Assembly (NCBI GenBank): GCA_013397935.1
Contig: VZRN01002233.1
Coordinates: 765,198 to 829,197 of the forward strand
Source: Dasyornis broadbenti
Taxonomy: Eukaryota; Chordata; Aves; Passeriformes; Dasyornithidae
DNA: 64,000 nt
Direction: 5' to 3'
Under the pieces are notes generated by a model. The model made no database searches. It worked only from the letters and a program-made list of their open reading frames with translations, and was not told the DNA's origin. The position numbers and the translations under genes were made by a program. Positions within the stretch are counted from its first letter, which is position 1. Every line of letters starts with the position of its first letter. Positions 1 to 12,349 of this stretch are shown here, in pieces.

Positions 1-496
1 TCAACTGCCATTGAGGGCCCTTGGTGCTCTATAGGAATCACTGCTGTGCATGTTTTACAGTCCAAGTGTTGCTGGTATCAGCAGATGATCTCTAACCTCT
101 CCTCAACCCAAATAAAGCAATAAAACCTCCATTAGTTCCCCTATAATATGGCTCTAACACACAGACCGTGCCTATCTCCAAAGGAGAGCTCCTAAACATT
201 CTGTTCTTGACTCGCTGCAGCAAACATTACGGACCAAATTAGGCTAAACTTAATGTAAATGCTGCTTGGGTCTCAAACAGGGAGATGCTGCAGATGTGCT
301 AAATTAAACCTTTATTAACGTGTCATTTTCAATTTATCAGGAGAGATGCAATTTCACATGAGGCATGAGCTTTTTTCTAATCATTTTATACTTCATGTTC
401 CTTCCTGACTCTTACACCAAGCAAACAATCTGTCCGCTAAAGATGCAAAAACAAAGCCACCTTACAGTATTTCCCTCTTTCTCCCTGTCTTTGCAG
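1..496. other. Intronic sequence of MMEL1, no exon seen
   Basis: This stretch precedes the first MMEL1 exon in the window and ends in its polypyrimidine tract and splice acceptor. I looked for the preceding M13 exon, which carries the substrate-binding Asn-Ala motif, and did not find it. The upstream part of the gene therefore lies outside the window. Confidence 0.6.
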
Positions 497-3400
497 TTTT
501 TCCTGCTGGGATTCTCCAGCCCCCCTTCTTCAGCAAACACCAGCCCCAGGCCCTGAACTTTGGAGGGATTGGGATGGTTATTGGACATGAGATCACTCAC
601 GGGTTTGATGACAACGGTGAGAAGATGGCTGAGAAAATGTTATTATTTCAGCTAAAACTCATGGCATGGCAGGAATTGAAGTGTCAGACTGCTGGGACTG
701 CAGGTCCCTTCACAGACACATCCTGCTCAGGAGCAATAGGAGTACAGTGGGAACGCACTGTGGAAGGTTCTGCAGGGAATGTTTCCTGGACAGAGCACAA
801 GAGACGAGCAGATGTTAAAAATAAATTGAGGCAATGACAATTCTCAGGGAAAAAAGTTATTTTTACAGCATCATCGGATCAGAAACACAAAGCAAGCAGA
901 TTCCTTGGCCCATCTCCAAGATGGGCCCTTGAATACAGTAAAATGTGTGAAGAACGTTTTTGGGATAGAAGAACTGTCAGTAGTGTCTTAAAATCCCAGG
1001 AGACACTGTTTTTCAGAAAAATGCTTGAAATAAATTGACGTTTTAAACTTTCTTGAATGCCATGTAAAAGAATTTAGGGGGAAAAAGCTCACTTCTGACT
1101 CGTCGAGTCAGTAATTTCTTACACAAGGGTTTTTTTATGCTCTTTAAGTTTGTGTTGTGCAGATGACAAATAAACACACAACACAACCTCAGAAACTGAG
1201 TTTTAGAGCAAAGGAAAACTTTGTTCTAGCCAGAAAGCCAAGAACACAAACTCCAGAATTGCAGTTCCAGCTTTTAATTCTCTATAAACCTCAGTTCTGT
1301 CATGTGGGCATACAGAACCAGCACCTCAGACACCTCAGAGGTGAGAGAAGGTTCTGTTAACATGATGTCTGCAAAATCCACTTGGAAATAAAGCCAGGCC
1401 TTAGTGCTATAACTGAAGTCAGGGCTGCTGAGTGAACAGGAGATCAGGGAATTACAGAGACCACAATTCCATTCCCTTGTGACAAAGAGAATAAACTGTG
1501 CCAAAAATATTTCAAAACATCTAAATTCAAGGAGGAAAAGAGGGAGGGAGTGCAGCTCCAGCATCCTGGGTGCTACACTGAAAGAAGTTTTAAAATTTCG
1601 CTCAAAACTTTTGTTTTCCCCTTGGGTTTTCCTGCAGGCAGGAATTTTGACAAAGATGGGAACATGCTGGACTGGTGGAGCAACTTCTCAGCGCTGCATT
1701 TCAAGGAGCAGTCCCTCTGCATGGTGCACCAGTACGGGAACTACACCTGGGAGCTGGCGGGGGGACAGAATGTGAGTAGCAGCTCCAACCACCACAGCTC
1801 CGTGTTTGTACAAATAATGACTTGAACAGGGAATGCCTATGGGGGATAAGCACAAAGCCCAGCTACTGCTGGTAACTGTTCTGGGAACAAGGCACAAGGG
1901 CTGTGATAACCTGGGGGCACTGGTGTGGCCCAGAAGGCCCAGGGTGTGTATGCAGTGATATTCTGCCCAACAGCAGCCCGAGTTCTGTCCATGTTGTATT
2001 TGTGTTTATTCTCTCTGTTCTAATCTACAGCTCTGCCTGTGATTTTTTAAATTTCATTCTCTCCTTTCCTGCCCCAGCACAAAGTCACAGCTTCCCTCTG
2101 CTGCTCCAGGCATGTCAGGCTGTTGTATGACTGTGCTTCAACCTGTAGTTCTCAGAGTTGCTGATTTTACTGACTGTGGAGTAAATAAATGATTATTTTT
2201 ACAGGTCAGTGGCATAAGCACGTTAGGAGAAAATATTGCAGATAACGGAGGAGTCCGACAGGCTTATAAGGTAACTCTCAAACATCCTGCGAGTTAAATT
2301 TACCCGGCATCCAGAAATGAGGGGACCTATTCTGTGCTAAAAAAACAATTGACAATTACCATGTTATTACCATATTCCAAAAGCTAAAGCTTCAATTACA
2401 CATCTGGAAGCTCATGGGCCCATGGCTTGCTGCCATTCTTGCACCCAGGAGCAGCCCAAAGGTGGAGCTCAGGTGTGAGCAGGGAATGTTCTTCCCTACA
2501 AAGACCCCTAACAGATGTCACAGTAAAACCTTTAATCTTTGGTATTTTGAGTATGGTGGTAAGGGTGTTTCCAGAACATCCTGAATTTGTAGAAATCTAA
2601 ATTCCAACCCTGAGGGACACCATTGCAATTAATTACTTCATTAGGATCACTCTAAAAGCCATTACAGATGTGGAGGAGCCATGTGGGGTGACATGAACTG
2701 CCTGCACACGGAATCCATGGATGTTCTGTGGAGCTGGATCTATTTTTACCCCCAGCTCTCCCTTTTGTTTCATGCTTTAGGACTCTCTCAGCACCTGAGA
2801 GGCTGCAGAAACAGAATGTTGGGAATTAAGCAGCGTGAGGGCACATTAACTTGTCTCCATCATGTCAATATACCTAAAAAAAGCAAATTGGCCAATTAAT
2901 GTGTAACAATAACAGGTAATGGATTTAACATTGAGCAAGGTTGTTATCTGCTATTTTATGAGCAGTTGCCTGAAGAGAGAAAAATCCTCACTATAGAGCA
3001 GCAGAGGAGACTTAACACTTTTACTTCCAGATATAAATTCCTGTAGAAAAAGTCTGTGAAGTCAACAGTGCTTATGCTGACAGCTTTTTCATAAAATTCT
3101 CTGTACTGTTTGTATTAGAGAGAGAAAATTTACACAAGTATAGAAGGGAACCACATTGATTCATTCATGCGGTGACTAAAATCCCTCCCCCCAAAACAAC
3201 ATTCTAAATCCACCTCCTGCTGCTCCTCTGAGTTGGATCTGTGATCATTTCCAGGCCTACTTGAAGTGGCTGGAACAGGAAGGGAAGGAGCCAAAGCTGC
3301 CTGGATTGAACCTGTCCCACAAACAGCTTTTCTTCCTCAACTTTGCCCAGGTGAGAACACTCAGTGTTGTGCCCCAGGCCCTGGGACTTTGTTGGAGGAA

Positions 3401-4195
3401 ACACCTGAGTGAAATCAAGCGCTGATAGATCTGTCCCAGAGCATCAGATTTGGATGCAAGGCCTTGATAAAACAAAAGCTAATTAGTAGATAACTGCATC
3501 TATTCTGCCTCTCCATAAAATGTACACCAGCGACATAATAACAAAATGGGATGGCTCTTCAGAAAACCAGTGAGAAGGTTCCCAACATGAATTCCCTTTA
3601 ATACCGACCCACTAATGATTAATCCTCCTTGTTCAGGTTTGGTGTGGTTCCTACAGACCAGAATATGCCAGTCAGTCCATAAAGACAGACGTTCACAGCC
3701 CTCTGAAGTACAGGTGGGTTTTACTCATTTACTAACCTACAACTCACTTCATTCAACCCCTTGCACCACGACAGTGCAGGAGAGTTTGCTAACACACACG
3801 ATAAATCCAGACTGACTTCCAGATTTTCTCCCATGGCTTGTAGGACACTGCTGGAGAACACAAGCCCGTACTTGACCTGGTGAATTTGCCAGTCCATAGC
3901 GGATGGAGCAGGACCAAGTCCACACTGTTCTGGCATTTCATTGGTCATATTACCTATATTTCCTAAAGTATCCCATATTCAGAACTGGAATCGAGTTCTG
4001 AGGCTCCAAACCACTTTCTGGACACAGCTGTGTTTCCCAGCATTGCCATCTCCCTGCCCTGTATCAATGTAAACAAGTCCCTTCTCTTTGTTTAGGGTGA
4101 TGGGCTCGTTGCAGAACTTTGAAGCCTTCTCTGAGGTGTTCCACTGTAAGAAGGGCATGGCCATGCATCCCGCAGGGAAATGCCGGGTGTGGTAA
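497..4195 (+). CDS. MMEL1: Membrane metalloendopeptidase-like 1, 3' part (six exons)
   Basis: Neprilysin-family (M13) zinc endopeptidase; family members cleave small peptides outside the cell or in the secretory pathway. Exons are 497-616, 1638-1771, 2205-2270, 3255-3350, 3637-3713 and 4096-4195. All have GT/AG borders and matching phases, giving the last 196 residues and a TAA stop. The first exon carries the zinc motif HEITH inside VIGHEITHGFDDN. The third carries GENIADNGG, with the third zinc-ligand Glu and its Asp partner. The fifth carries DVHSP, the transition-state His of the family. The protein ends in CRVW, the invariant M13 C-terminus. Nothing is broken. Choice of MMEL1 over MME or ECE-type paralogues rests on synteny with HES5 and PANK4. 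The 5' exons are outside the window. Confidence 0.93.
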
Positions 4196-4350
4196 CCGAG
4201 GATGAGACACTCTGGTGACACCACAAACAGCTCGTGGCAGGGATGTGCCTGGTGTTCTGCTGCTCAGCCTCAGCCAGGGCTGCCGGGGCAGCTGCTGCAG
4301 TGAGAGCCAAGGAAGCGCTCAGCTCTCCCAGTGGCACTGGGAAGCACAAG

Positions 4351-4390
4351 GGACACACAGGGATCACAGGGATCACAGGGATCCCAGGAC
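4351..4390. repeat. Short 10-bp tandem repeat
   Basis: About four copies of a unit like GGATCACAGG lie just after the MMEL1 stop, probably in its 3' UTR. The repeat makes a collagen-like Gly-Ile-Thr pattern in one frame, which is an artefact. Confidence 0.7.
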
Positions 4391-5093
4391 TGACGGGCTA
4401 TGCCGGAGCCCACGGTGTGTTCCCGGGCAGAACGACTGTTTCCAATGACATCCTGACTGTTACTAGGACACTGCATCAGGGTTACAAGGACTAATTCTTA
4501 CATGAAAACAAAACCAACGAGCAACCACAAATCTATTTTTCAGGAAGGAATAATAATTTTAATACGTCAGCTCCACCTTCTGAGGCTCAGCAATGCTGTC
4601 TGAGACATTCCACTGCTCCGTTTCCAGTGTTCTGCTTCAGTTTCTGGTGCATTCTTCCCCAGATCAGCTTAGAGCTGGTGTAAACCCTTGCGCTGTCTGT
4701 GCCCCTGCCCTTTGATCACTGCTTTATTGACAGAGATTGCTATTTGTCGTGACATGTCACACAGTGAGCTCTACATTGAGATGCCTGTTGCACTCTCCTC
4801 CTGCACTTGAGCTCCTCTGCTCCAAAGAACCACCTTCAAGTGAGGGATCACTACAATTATCACATTTTAGGAGTACAAATTCTGTCTTTATGGTTAAATT
4901 ACAGGGTCTCACCCTCCAGAGATATATTTAAAATGATGCTTATTCTTGTAGAAAGTGCATAAAATACCTTTTGCCAAATAGCAGACATGTATCCATGGAA
5001 ACAATTAAGCTGGTTTTAATCCTGTGCCTTTTTATTTTGCCATAGGCTATTTTTCAGTATTTACACTTGAAAATGTAACATGTATTAATTTTT

Positions 5094-5099
5094 AATAAA
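5094..5099 (+). promoter_or_regulatory. Candidate MMEL1 polyadenylation signal
   Basis: First AATAAA on the plus strand after the MMEL1 stop, about 0.9 kb downstream in AT-rich sequence. It is a candidate by position only. Confidence 0.35.
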
Positions 5100-6787
5100 A
5101 TTTAAAAGAAAAAAATCACAGTAGCCAATTCAGCAAGGATTTCCCTGTGGAGAGGTTTGGGGGGCTTTCCTTGGTAATCATCCTACTAAAATGAGAATAT
5201 TTTAAACTTCCAGCATTTAATAGTGAGTTTTAAATATTTCTTCCAGCAAATCCTTTTCTTTCTAGCAAAGGAATCACTTGAAAGCAAGACAATAACTGCC
5301 TGTGCGACTCTGCAAAACCAATGAGCTCTGAAGATGGGCCATTAGAGGCTCTGGCACATGCGACTGTTAAAGGGATAATTAAGATGTGCCTGGGAGGGTT
5401 TACTCCAAGTGACCATCACAGCCCGTGGGAGTTACTCTGCTTTTTCATGTAAGTTTATCCCATCTCCCACCTGCAGAAGACCTCCCAGCTGCCAGTTTGT
5501 GTCTGGGCCAAGTGCACGAGCTCCAACCTCCCCTTACAGGCCCACTGATCCTGGTGCTGTGCCCCCACACAGATGAGATAGGAGGCTCCAAATCCCCAGG
5601 AAATGGCCCTGAATTCCTACTGAGCACTTTGCTCCTTTTCCGCAGTCATAAAATGCTTCAGCTCTGAAGGAAGTTCTGTACCCAGAGGTGTTTTGCTGCA
5701 CTTTAGACTCGTAGACAAGGAAGCATCAGAGAAGCTTTATTACATACTTAGGCAAAGAAGGAAGATCCCGATTGTTTCCCAGAAGCAGGAATCGGAAGCC
5801 TTTCCTTCTCCCATGCTGCCATCTGGTGACAAATCCGGCTCCAGCTCCTAAAATTCACATCCAACAGGAGCAAGTTTCAGACTCCATCAAATACACGGTG
5901 CAGACATCAAACACTGCAAAAAAAAAAAAATTAATTTTTAGTTGGTAGGTTGCTGATCCTGTTTGATGCTGCCCCTCTTTCTCTGGATGTGCAGAGCTCC
6001 CAGCACACAGCAGTTTCCACCTGGAAGAGAACCCACTGGAAGTTGTAATTATGGGGTTGGAGGACACGTATTTCTTGACAAAAACATCTTTGGAGAAACT
6101 GCTACCTAAAAAATCAATAAATCCCTTCTCCTAATGACAACTCTGACTGAACAACAGTGATATTTAACTCCTTATCCTCCTTAAGAGCTGCTTTCACTGC
6201 TGTTTATGTAAAAGTTCACCCCAGTAAAACAGTAACACTGAATATCTCAAGATCCAGTTGCCTTCAGCAACAAGAATAAGCCATCAGCAAATTAAAAAAA
6301 AAATCCAAAGTATAACATACCAGAAAGTTGGTTGTAATACAGAGATGGCTGAAGGTGCCTTGTCACTGTTCTCTGAATTTTCTCCATTTGGGAGTTTGGT
6401 TTTATCTTGAAAGTTTGCTCAAGAAATTTTTCACTCAACAATGGCAGTAACCCCTCATGAGTGTTGTGGAGGGATGAGCAATAGCTGAAACTTAGCAACT
6501 TTCCCAGTTGGAAATGTTGGAAAATATCCAATCCCCCACGACGAAACATTAACCAAAGTGAAAAAAAAAAGTCAGAACAAAAAATTGTATTTTCCCAATT
6601 TCTGTCTTTACTGCTCACTGTGACACAGTCAGGAAGCCAGGCCAGCCACAAAATCAGAACACACAAAACCAGCAGTGGATTTGCTGGGTGCTCCTGGTAT
6701 TTTCAGAAAGAAATGTTAGAAAATGCTTTACTGAGTTGTCACTTATTTGACCACCAGAAGAAAAACCAATTCTCAGTAGACACAAAG

Positions 6788-6908
6788 CAGCCTCTTTTAG
6801 TTTCCTAGACTTCCCAAACTTTGGAATTGTGGCACTCCTTTTTAGAATCAGCCTCTTTTAGGTTCAGAGACATCCCAAACTTTGGAATTGTGGCATTCCT
6901 TTTTGTAC
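6788..6908. repeat. Two-copy tandem duplication, 61-bp period
   Basis: Copies start at 6788 and 6849, each opening with CAGCCTCTTTTAG and sharing CCCAAACTTTGGAATTGTGG. There are only a few differences, so the duplication is recent. Confidence 0.85.
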
Positions 6909-8177
6909 AAAAAGAGCTGGGGCTGACAGAAACGGAAGGCAGTTTGCCTTTCCACGATTACTGCAAGGCAAAGGCTTTCAGAACATGAGAATGGGACCAG
7001 TATTTGCACTTCAAAACCAACCCCCACCCTAAAAAATCACAATGTTTTTATTCTTAGGACTGTAACAGAAAGTGTTTCTTCATGGACAGATCTGCCTGTG
7101 TACAGCAAGGATTTCTTGAAGGAATTTTAAAGCATTCCCAAAACTCTTCCACTTTCCATTGCCTGTGATTTTGCACAGCTATTCCTGCAAACCACAGAGT
7201 TTCTGAAACGTCACCTTATCCTGCAAGAACACCCAGAACTAATTCTGCTGAACAAACTAACACAGTTTAAAAAAAAAAAAGAAAGAAAAAGAAAAAACAA
7301 TGAAGTTGTCTATCATATTTTCCTTAAGCAAAAGGCCACCATTTCCCATTTTTGTCATTCCTCATGGATATGTGAATGCCAGCTCCCAGATGTCCTAGCA
7401 CACCCATCCCAGGCCTCCTCTGTGCCTCTCCAGATTCTTCCACATCTCCTTTTATAGACAATGCTGATAACTAAAGCATTTCTATCCTCACCAAGTCCTT
7501 CCTTAAAACACATCCACCAGGATGCTCTTCCAGAATAATCCTTTTCCTTAAGGTACAGCCAGCAGCCACACAACTCAGAGTTTTCCCTTCTGCAGGTACC
7601 AGGGAAGATCTTTCACAGGGAGAATGTGTTTTCATCAGTAAAAACTTTGTTTTTATACACAGTGGACACATAGGATATTAACTTCCTTTACTAAAAGCCA
7701 CATGGTTCTTGCTGTGCACAATTCCTTTTCCCACCAGTATCTTCTTTACTCCTAAAAACTGAAAAATCTGTACAAAAATGCATTTGGAAACTGTATTGTG
7801 TATTAATTACATGGAATGTTTAAAATGGAAAAAAAGAGACAGTTTTTCCTACCAACAAGCAATAGTGGAATAATTAATGCATACCAAGTGTCAACTGTCC
7901 ATGGGGGAAGAAGAAAAGTCCAGGCATTCCACACAGCCCACTGCTCCTGAAGGGGATGTAAAAGGGAAGAGCTTTCCAGCCCCTGATGGCACTCTCAGTG
8001 CCTTGATCACTCAGCTATTTCAGACTTTGATGCTTCACAAGATGCCACTGGGCTATTTCATTAACTCCTTTGCAAACCCTCCTTTTCATTTTCAAGCTGC
8101 CTTTCTCTTCATGATGATTTAGGGAAAAAAAGGGGTTGTGCTTGGGTTTTTTAACCATCCCCATTGTCTGCCACAGT

Positions 8178-9489
8178 TCAAACAATGTCCAATTCAGGCC
8201 TGGTTTCTTCGGGGTCGGCACCAACTTCCTGCACAGGAGCAGTTGTTTGATCCCCTTTCTCCTCGTTAACATCAAAGCCTGCCCGTGCTGTTCATGCTTT
8301 ATGACATGTCAAAAGAGAAACACAGAGTATGAACACTCAGCTTTTATCAGAAAATCCTGCTCTTTCCAGTGCTAACAGCCAGGCTTTTACTTCTCTCTTA
8401 AGAATAAGAACCACTGTTGGGCCACTCTCAAATCAGATTTTAATGTATTACCCAAAGAGAGAGAGAGCGATACTCACCTCTGACTCCTGCACTGCTGCAA
8501 AGGAAAGGAAACAGTCCCACCAACAAGCAGTGAGGGGAAATTTCAGCTGAAGAACTAAGACCATTCTTCAAAATATTATCACAAAACTACCCCTTTACAG
8601 TCATGTACAGTCATGTACACTTGTGGGGCATGTGTACATGCATTTCCTTTTCCTCCTTTGCCAGATATCTGTGAGGGCAGCTGCATCAGCCAGCAGGATC
8701 AGAGATAAGGATGAGCCATGATTGCTGTCCCAGGCAGAGATGGGGAAGGGTCCTGCTCCTCAGGTCTGATGTGAGAAAATAATTGTGGTGTTAGAACCTG
8801 CCAGTGGAACTGCTGCCCTGTTTTCCACATCACACCTCCCAAAGGTCTTTCTAACTTGGTGGATAATCCAAGTGGGAGCTGGCTCTTAGCTCTTGCTTTA
8901 ACGCTTGTAAGCGTAAAATGATTCTGCCCAGAAGCAAACTGTCAGCTGTTCTACTCTAGTTAAGGGATGTGTCAGCTGAAATCCAGGTACCAGGAGTGTT
9001 CTTCTCTCCATGCCTCCAGATCCAGCTCCGCTAGACCCACCTGAGAGCCTCTAGTGCAGTGACACGTCTTCATGAAAGGCTAAAGGCTAAATCTGTCATG
9101 TCAATGGGCTTATAAAGCGAGGAGTTAAGCTGTTCCCAAGAAAGTGTTGTACATAGGGACAGGATTCCATACTCAGTGCCTTACTGGAACGAACAAGATG
9201 CTGTTTGGAAGACACCAAAAAGCAGACCCAACAGCCTCACTCACCCATTAGGAGTCCAAGCTGCTTCTCTGGGCAGTGGGGTGCAGGTCTCAGACATGTT
9301 GGCTGTGGAAGAGGTGCCAGAAGGGCAAATTTCACACACATTGTCCTTGTTTTTTGTGCTTAGAAGGGAGAAGCCCACAGGATTTCTCTCTGCACCTCTG
9401 GCTAAGGAGAGTTCAGCATAGTCTTTGTAAGTGATCCAGTGATTCCTGCAGAGACCCTTCACCACAGGCAGCAGCTCACACACTTCTGC
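8178..9489 (-). CDS. TNFRSF14: TNFRSF14-like TNF receptor, 3' exons only, possibly decaying
   Basis: Minus-strand exons resemble the membrane-proximal half of a TNF receptor. Exon 9245-9489 encodes a cysteine-rich domain ending with KDNVCEICPSGTSS and an ETC cysteine, matching the third cysteine-rich domain of TNFRSF14. Near 8640-8730 one frame reads a hydrophobic stretch followed by QRRKRK, like a transmembrane segment and stop-transfer. A 17-nt exon with consensus borders lies at 8478-8494. The tail exon, 8178-8287, encodes an acidic end with APVQE, a TRAF2-type (P/S/A/T)x(Q/E)E motif, then a stop. Position between MMEL1 and HES5, and orientation, match human TNFRSF14. The phase between the 17-nt and tail exons does not join cleanly in my model, a membrane-side acceptor is uncertain, and the signal peptide and first two cysteine-rich domains were not found. 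It may be a remnant rather than a working gene. Confidence 0.45.
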
Positions 9490-9588
9490 CTTTGCACACA
9501 GGGAAAAAGCATGAAATGTTCTTGGCCACATCACACTCAGTGCCCACGGGGCACTCACCCAGTTCACAGCCAGCGCTCCGACTGCGAG

Positions 9589-10505
9589 ACCGACACCATG
9601 GCAAAGACCTCAGGGCAACACAAGGACCAGGTTACACCGCAAGAACCACGTCCCCGAGGCCAGTCCCTCACAGCCCCTGAGGTGCTTTACCCTCACAGCC
9701 ACCGAGGTTGTTTCCCCTTGATGCCCAAAAGGATAGGCAAGAAATAAAACCCCATAGACTGATGTCTATAGAGCAGGTTTTTTTTTTGTTACAGTGCCGG
9801 AGGTGAGGGGGATCTTTCCACCTAACTCACCCACCCTTGTTAAGTGCTGTGTCGTATACAGTAAGTGTTGCTCAATACTGCCATCATCATTATAGCATCA
9901 TCATTATGAGTATGGAACTAATTTGCATAATGTTATCTTATGGTTATAAATAGTTCTACTGCACTGCGCTTGCACTGCTCCAATTTTAGGTGGTCTTCAG
10001 TACTCTGGGGATCTTCTTCGATGAAGGCTCAAGGTCTTCCCCACATCTGAACTTTTCAACTTTGTCTTAAGAGCATGAGCAACTATGGTGTTCCTTCGAC
10101 TTTCTAGATCTAACCGGTCTAAAGTCTTTTTTTTGTGGCTAATTGGCTTTACATTTGCCAGTTTCTCATTAGTACCTCCTGCTGTTTATCAGTATAGCTA
10201 TACTTGTCTGTTTGAGACTATCCACCTGGTGAGTTTTTATCTGTTGAAGCACTAAGCAACTAGTTAACCATGTATTAGCTATCACATTGAATAGAAAGCT
10301 ATGATCCAGGTAATACAGGTTTATTATAACTCAGGCTATATAAGCATCTTGTAACTTCGACCCAAGGCATCAGACACCACTGTGAGGACCTCGGGGCAAC
10401 ACAAGGACCGGGTTACAGCACAAGAACCGCATCCCTGAGGCCAGTCCCTCACGGCCCCTGAGGTGGTTTTCCCCTCACGGCAACCGAGCTTGTTTCCCGT
10501 CGTGG
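9589..10505. repeat. About 130-bp direct repeats flanking an AT-rich island
   Basis: Segments 9589-9720 and 10373-10505 are clearly homologous; both contain GGGCAACACAAGGACC and GAGGCCAGTCCCTCAC. About 650 bp of AT-rich sequence lies between them, with TATA-like motifs near 9953 and 10339. This could be an insertion, a long-terminal-repeat-like element or a local duplication. I could not assign it to a repeat family. Confidence 0.6.
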
Positions 10506-10659
10506 TCCATGAGGCGGCTCCCTCACAGCCACCGGGGCGGGTCCTTCCTGGCGCCTCAGGCGGTCTCGTCATGGCCCCGGGCTCCCCCCGGGCCCCACTC
10601 GCTATCCTCATGGTGCCCCGGCAGAGGTCCCCGCAGGACGCCAAAGCGAAAGCAAAAGA

Positions 10660-10736
10660 AGGCACGAAGGAAGGGAACGGGAAGGGAATGGGAAGGAAGG
10701 GAAGGGAAGGGAATGAGAAGGGGATGGAAAGGGGAA
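10660..10736. repeat. Purine-rich GGGAA low-complexity tract
   Basis: Irregular tandem GGGAAGGGAA-type sequence, almost free of pyrimidines on the plus strand. It lies within a CpG-rich patch that starts near 10540. Confidence 0.8.
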
Positions 10737-10844
10737 GCCGCTGGGCTGTGCGGCTCAGGTTCCCTCAGCGCTTCCCGCTCTCCTGGCCGGGCACAGCAGC
10801 TAGGCTTTGGCAGGGAGAGACCTGGGCCCAAAGTCAGTAAAATA

Positions 10845-11135
10845 CTTCAAATTGTGCCAAAGCAGCCCCTCAAAGCCTGAGAAACCCCTCAAATCCTGGC
10901 AAACCAACTCCTCAATGCCTGACAAACTCCTCAAATTGTGTCAAACCCCTCAAAACCTGACAAACCCTTCAAAGCCTGACAAACTCCTCAAATTATGGCA
11001 AACCCCTCAAAGCCTGACAAACCCCTTAAATCATGGCAATCCCCTCAAAATCTGGCAAACCTCTCAAGTCGTGGCAAGCCAAGCCCTCAAATCCTGTTAA
11101 AAAACAACCCCTCAACTCCTGGTACAAACGCCTCT
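10845..11135. repeat. About 20-bp minisatellite
   Basis: More than ten diverged units of the form CCTCAAANCCTGNCAAAC follow one another. Alternate units end in CTGACAAA or in TGGCAAA, which suggests a two-unit higher-order period near 40 bp. The array is noncoding. Confidence 0.85.
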
Positions 11136-12349
11136 ACACCTAGCACAAACCGATGCCTCAAAACACGATTTAGGCGGCCAAGTCTGTGAATAAATTGTGT
11201 GGAAGGAGGTCTCAGGTTCTGGGTAGGTGCAGGACATTCCTGATCTGGTGAGGCGCTTTGGGACAGGAGGGGCAGTGACTGAGGAAATGCTCCATAGGAT
11301 TCTGAGGGAATCTGTGTGACAGGAGCACTTCTTGGGGTTCGAGGTGACTCACAGGGTGGGAGTCACAAGAATACAGAGAGTACACATGAATGGGAGTTCC
11401 TTGAGCTTTACCAAAAAACCCCATTTCTTCAGAATGTCATTAACCCACCTCAGGGGTGCAAGTGGCTGCACATCCCTCAGATGGAGAGACCCACACAGAA
11501 GTTGCACATAAATGCATTTTATTGCTCTCTACACACACAGAGACGCATACACAGTATGCAGGTGAGCCATAGGGCAGTCCCAGCACTGGGAGAAACACCA
11601 TTCACTAGGAATTCAACCACTCAATACAGATAAAAATCATTATTATAATGAAAATGCTAAAAAAGCATAGCTTACACCCAAAATGTATAACATTGACAAA
11701 TCAAGCCTGTTACCTACTACTTTTCTTTAACATAAAGCAATAGCATACTCTTTTTCTAAATTGAAAAAAGCATCAAATAGTAGAAATATTCCATATAGTT
11801 TCCTAACTCCTGGTCATCCCTCATACTGTATGTACAGAACTATGAAAGGGCCACAGGGGAGAAATCCAAACCAAAACCAAACCCATTTTTGTTACTGCAC
11901 AATTGATAAGCAGAGGAAAAATTATTTTAACCAAGTGTGCATGAACCAAAGGGAATAAATTTATCCTCCGGAGTGACTGAGCCAACCTGAGTTACCAGTT
12001 AAGCCAGAGCAAAGCTGATGGCTCTTACTGGGAATATTAGAGAAAATCTCCTACAGCAATTCTTGTCCATCACAACTGTAACATTTACAAACACCCTCCT
12101 TCATTCTGAAGACGTTGCCCTTGCCCGGGCAGCACTGCAGCAGTGCCTACAAAGCTCCAACACTAAACAGAACGCCTCAACTTTTGCCAGAGGATCCCAA
12201 TAAAAGTCAAAAGCATGGCATTCTCTCATACATAAATAAAATACAGGGGGAAATAAAATTCCCTACAGGAAAGAGGATCAGAGCTGGACTATCAGGTGCA
12301 GTCAGATCCTCTGGACTGTCACAGGTCAGTGCAGCAAGGACTCCCCCGA
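11136..12349. other. Intergenic sequence and 3' UTR of the minus-strand HES5 copy
   Basis: No exon is seen. The part from about 11500 to 12349 is probably 3' UTR of the minus-strand HES5 copy, because a minus-strand AATAAA lies at 11518-11523. Confidence 0.5.
11518..11523 (-). promoter_or_regulatory. Candidate polyadenylation signal of minus-strand HES5
   Basis: TTTATT on the plus strand is AATAAA on the gene strand, about 830 bp past the stop. The plus-strand HES5 copy has its signal about 765 bp past its stop, so the 3' UTR lengths agree. Confidence 0.5.

Larger units (their letters stand above)
4196..8177. other. MMEL1 3' UTR and intergenic sequence
   Basis: I find no coding exon here on either strand. 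In human, PRXL2B lies between MMEL1 and TNFRSF14; I looked for its thioredoxin-like Cys motif on the minus strand and saw none. The stretch holds several A-rich runs (about 5921, 6294, 7269) and a 61-bp tandem duplication. The part next to 8178 is probably 3' UTR of the TNF-receptor-like gene. Confidence 0.55.

Noticed and set aside
4234..4494. Collagen-like Gly-Ile-Thr repeat in an open frame
   Set aside because: It comes from a 10-bp tandem repeat next to the MMEL1 stop; there is no gene structure.
4196..8177. Possible PRXL2B gene between MMEL1 and the TNF-receptor-like gene, as in human
   Set aside because: No thioredoxin-like Cys motif or matching exon was seen on either strand. It may lie elsewhere in this genome.
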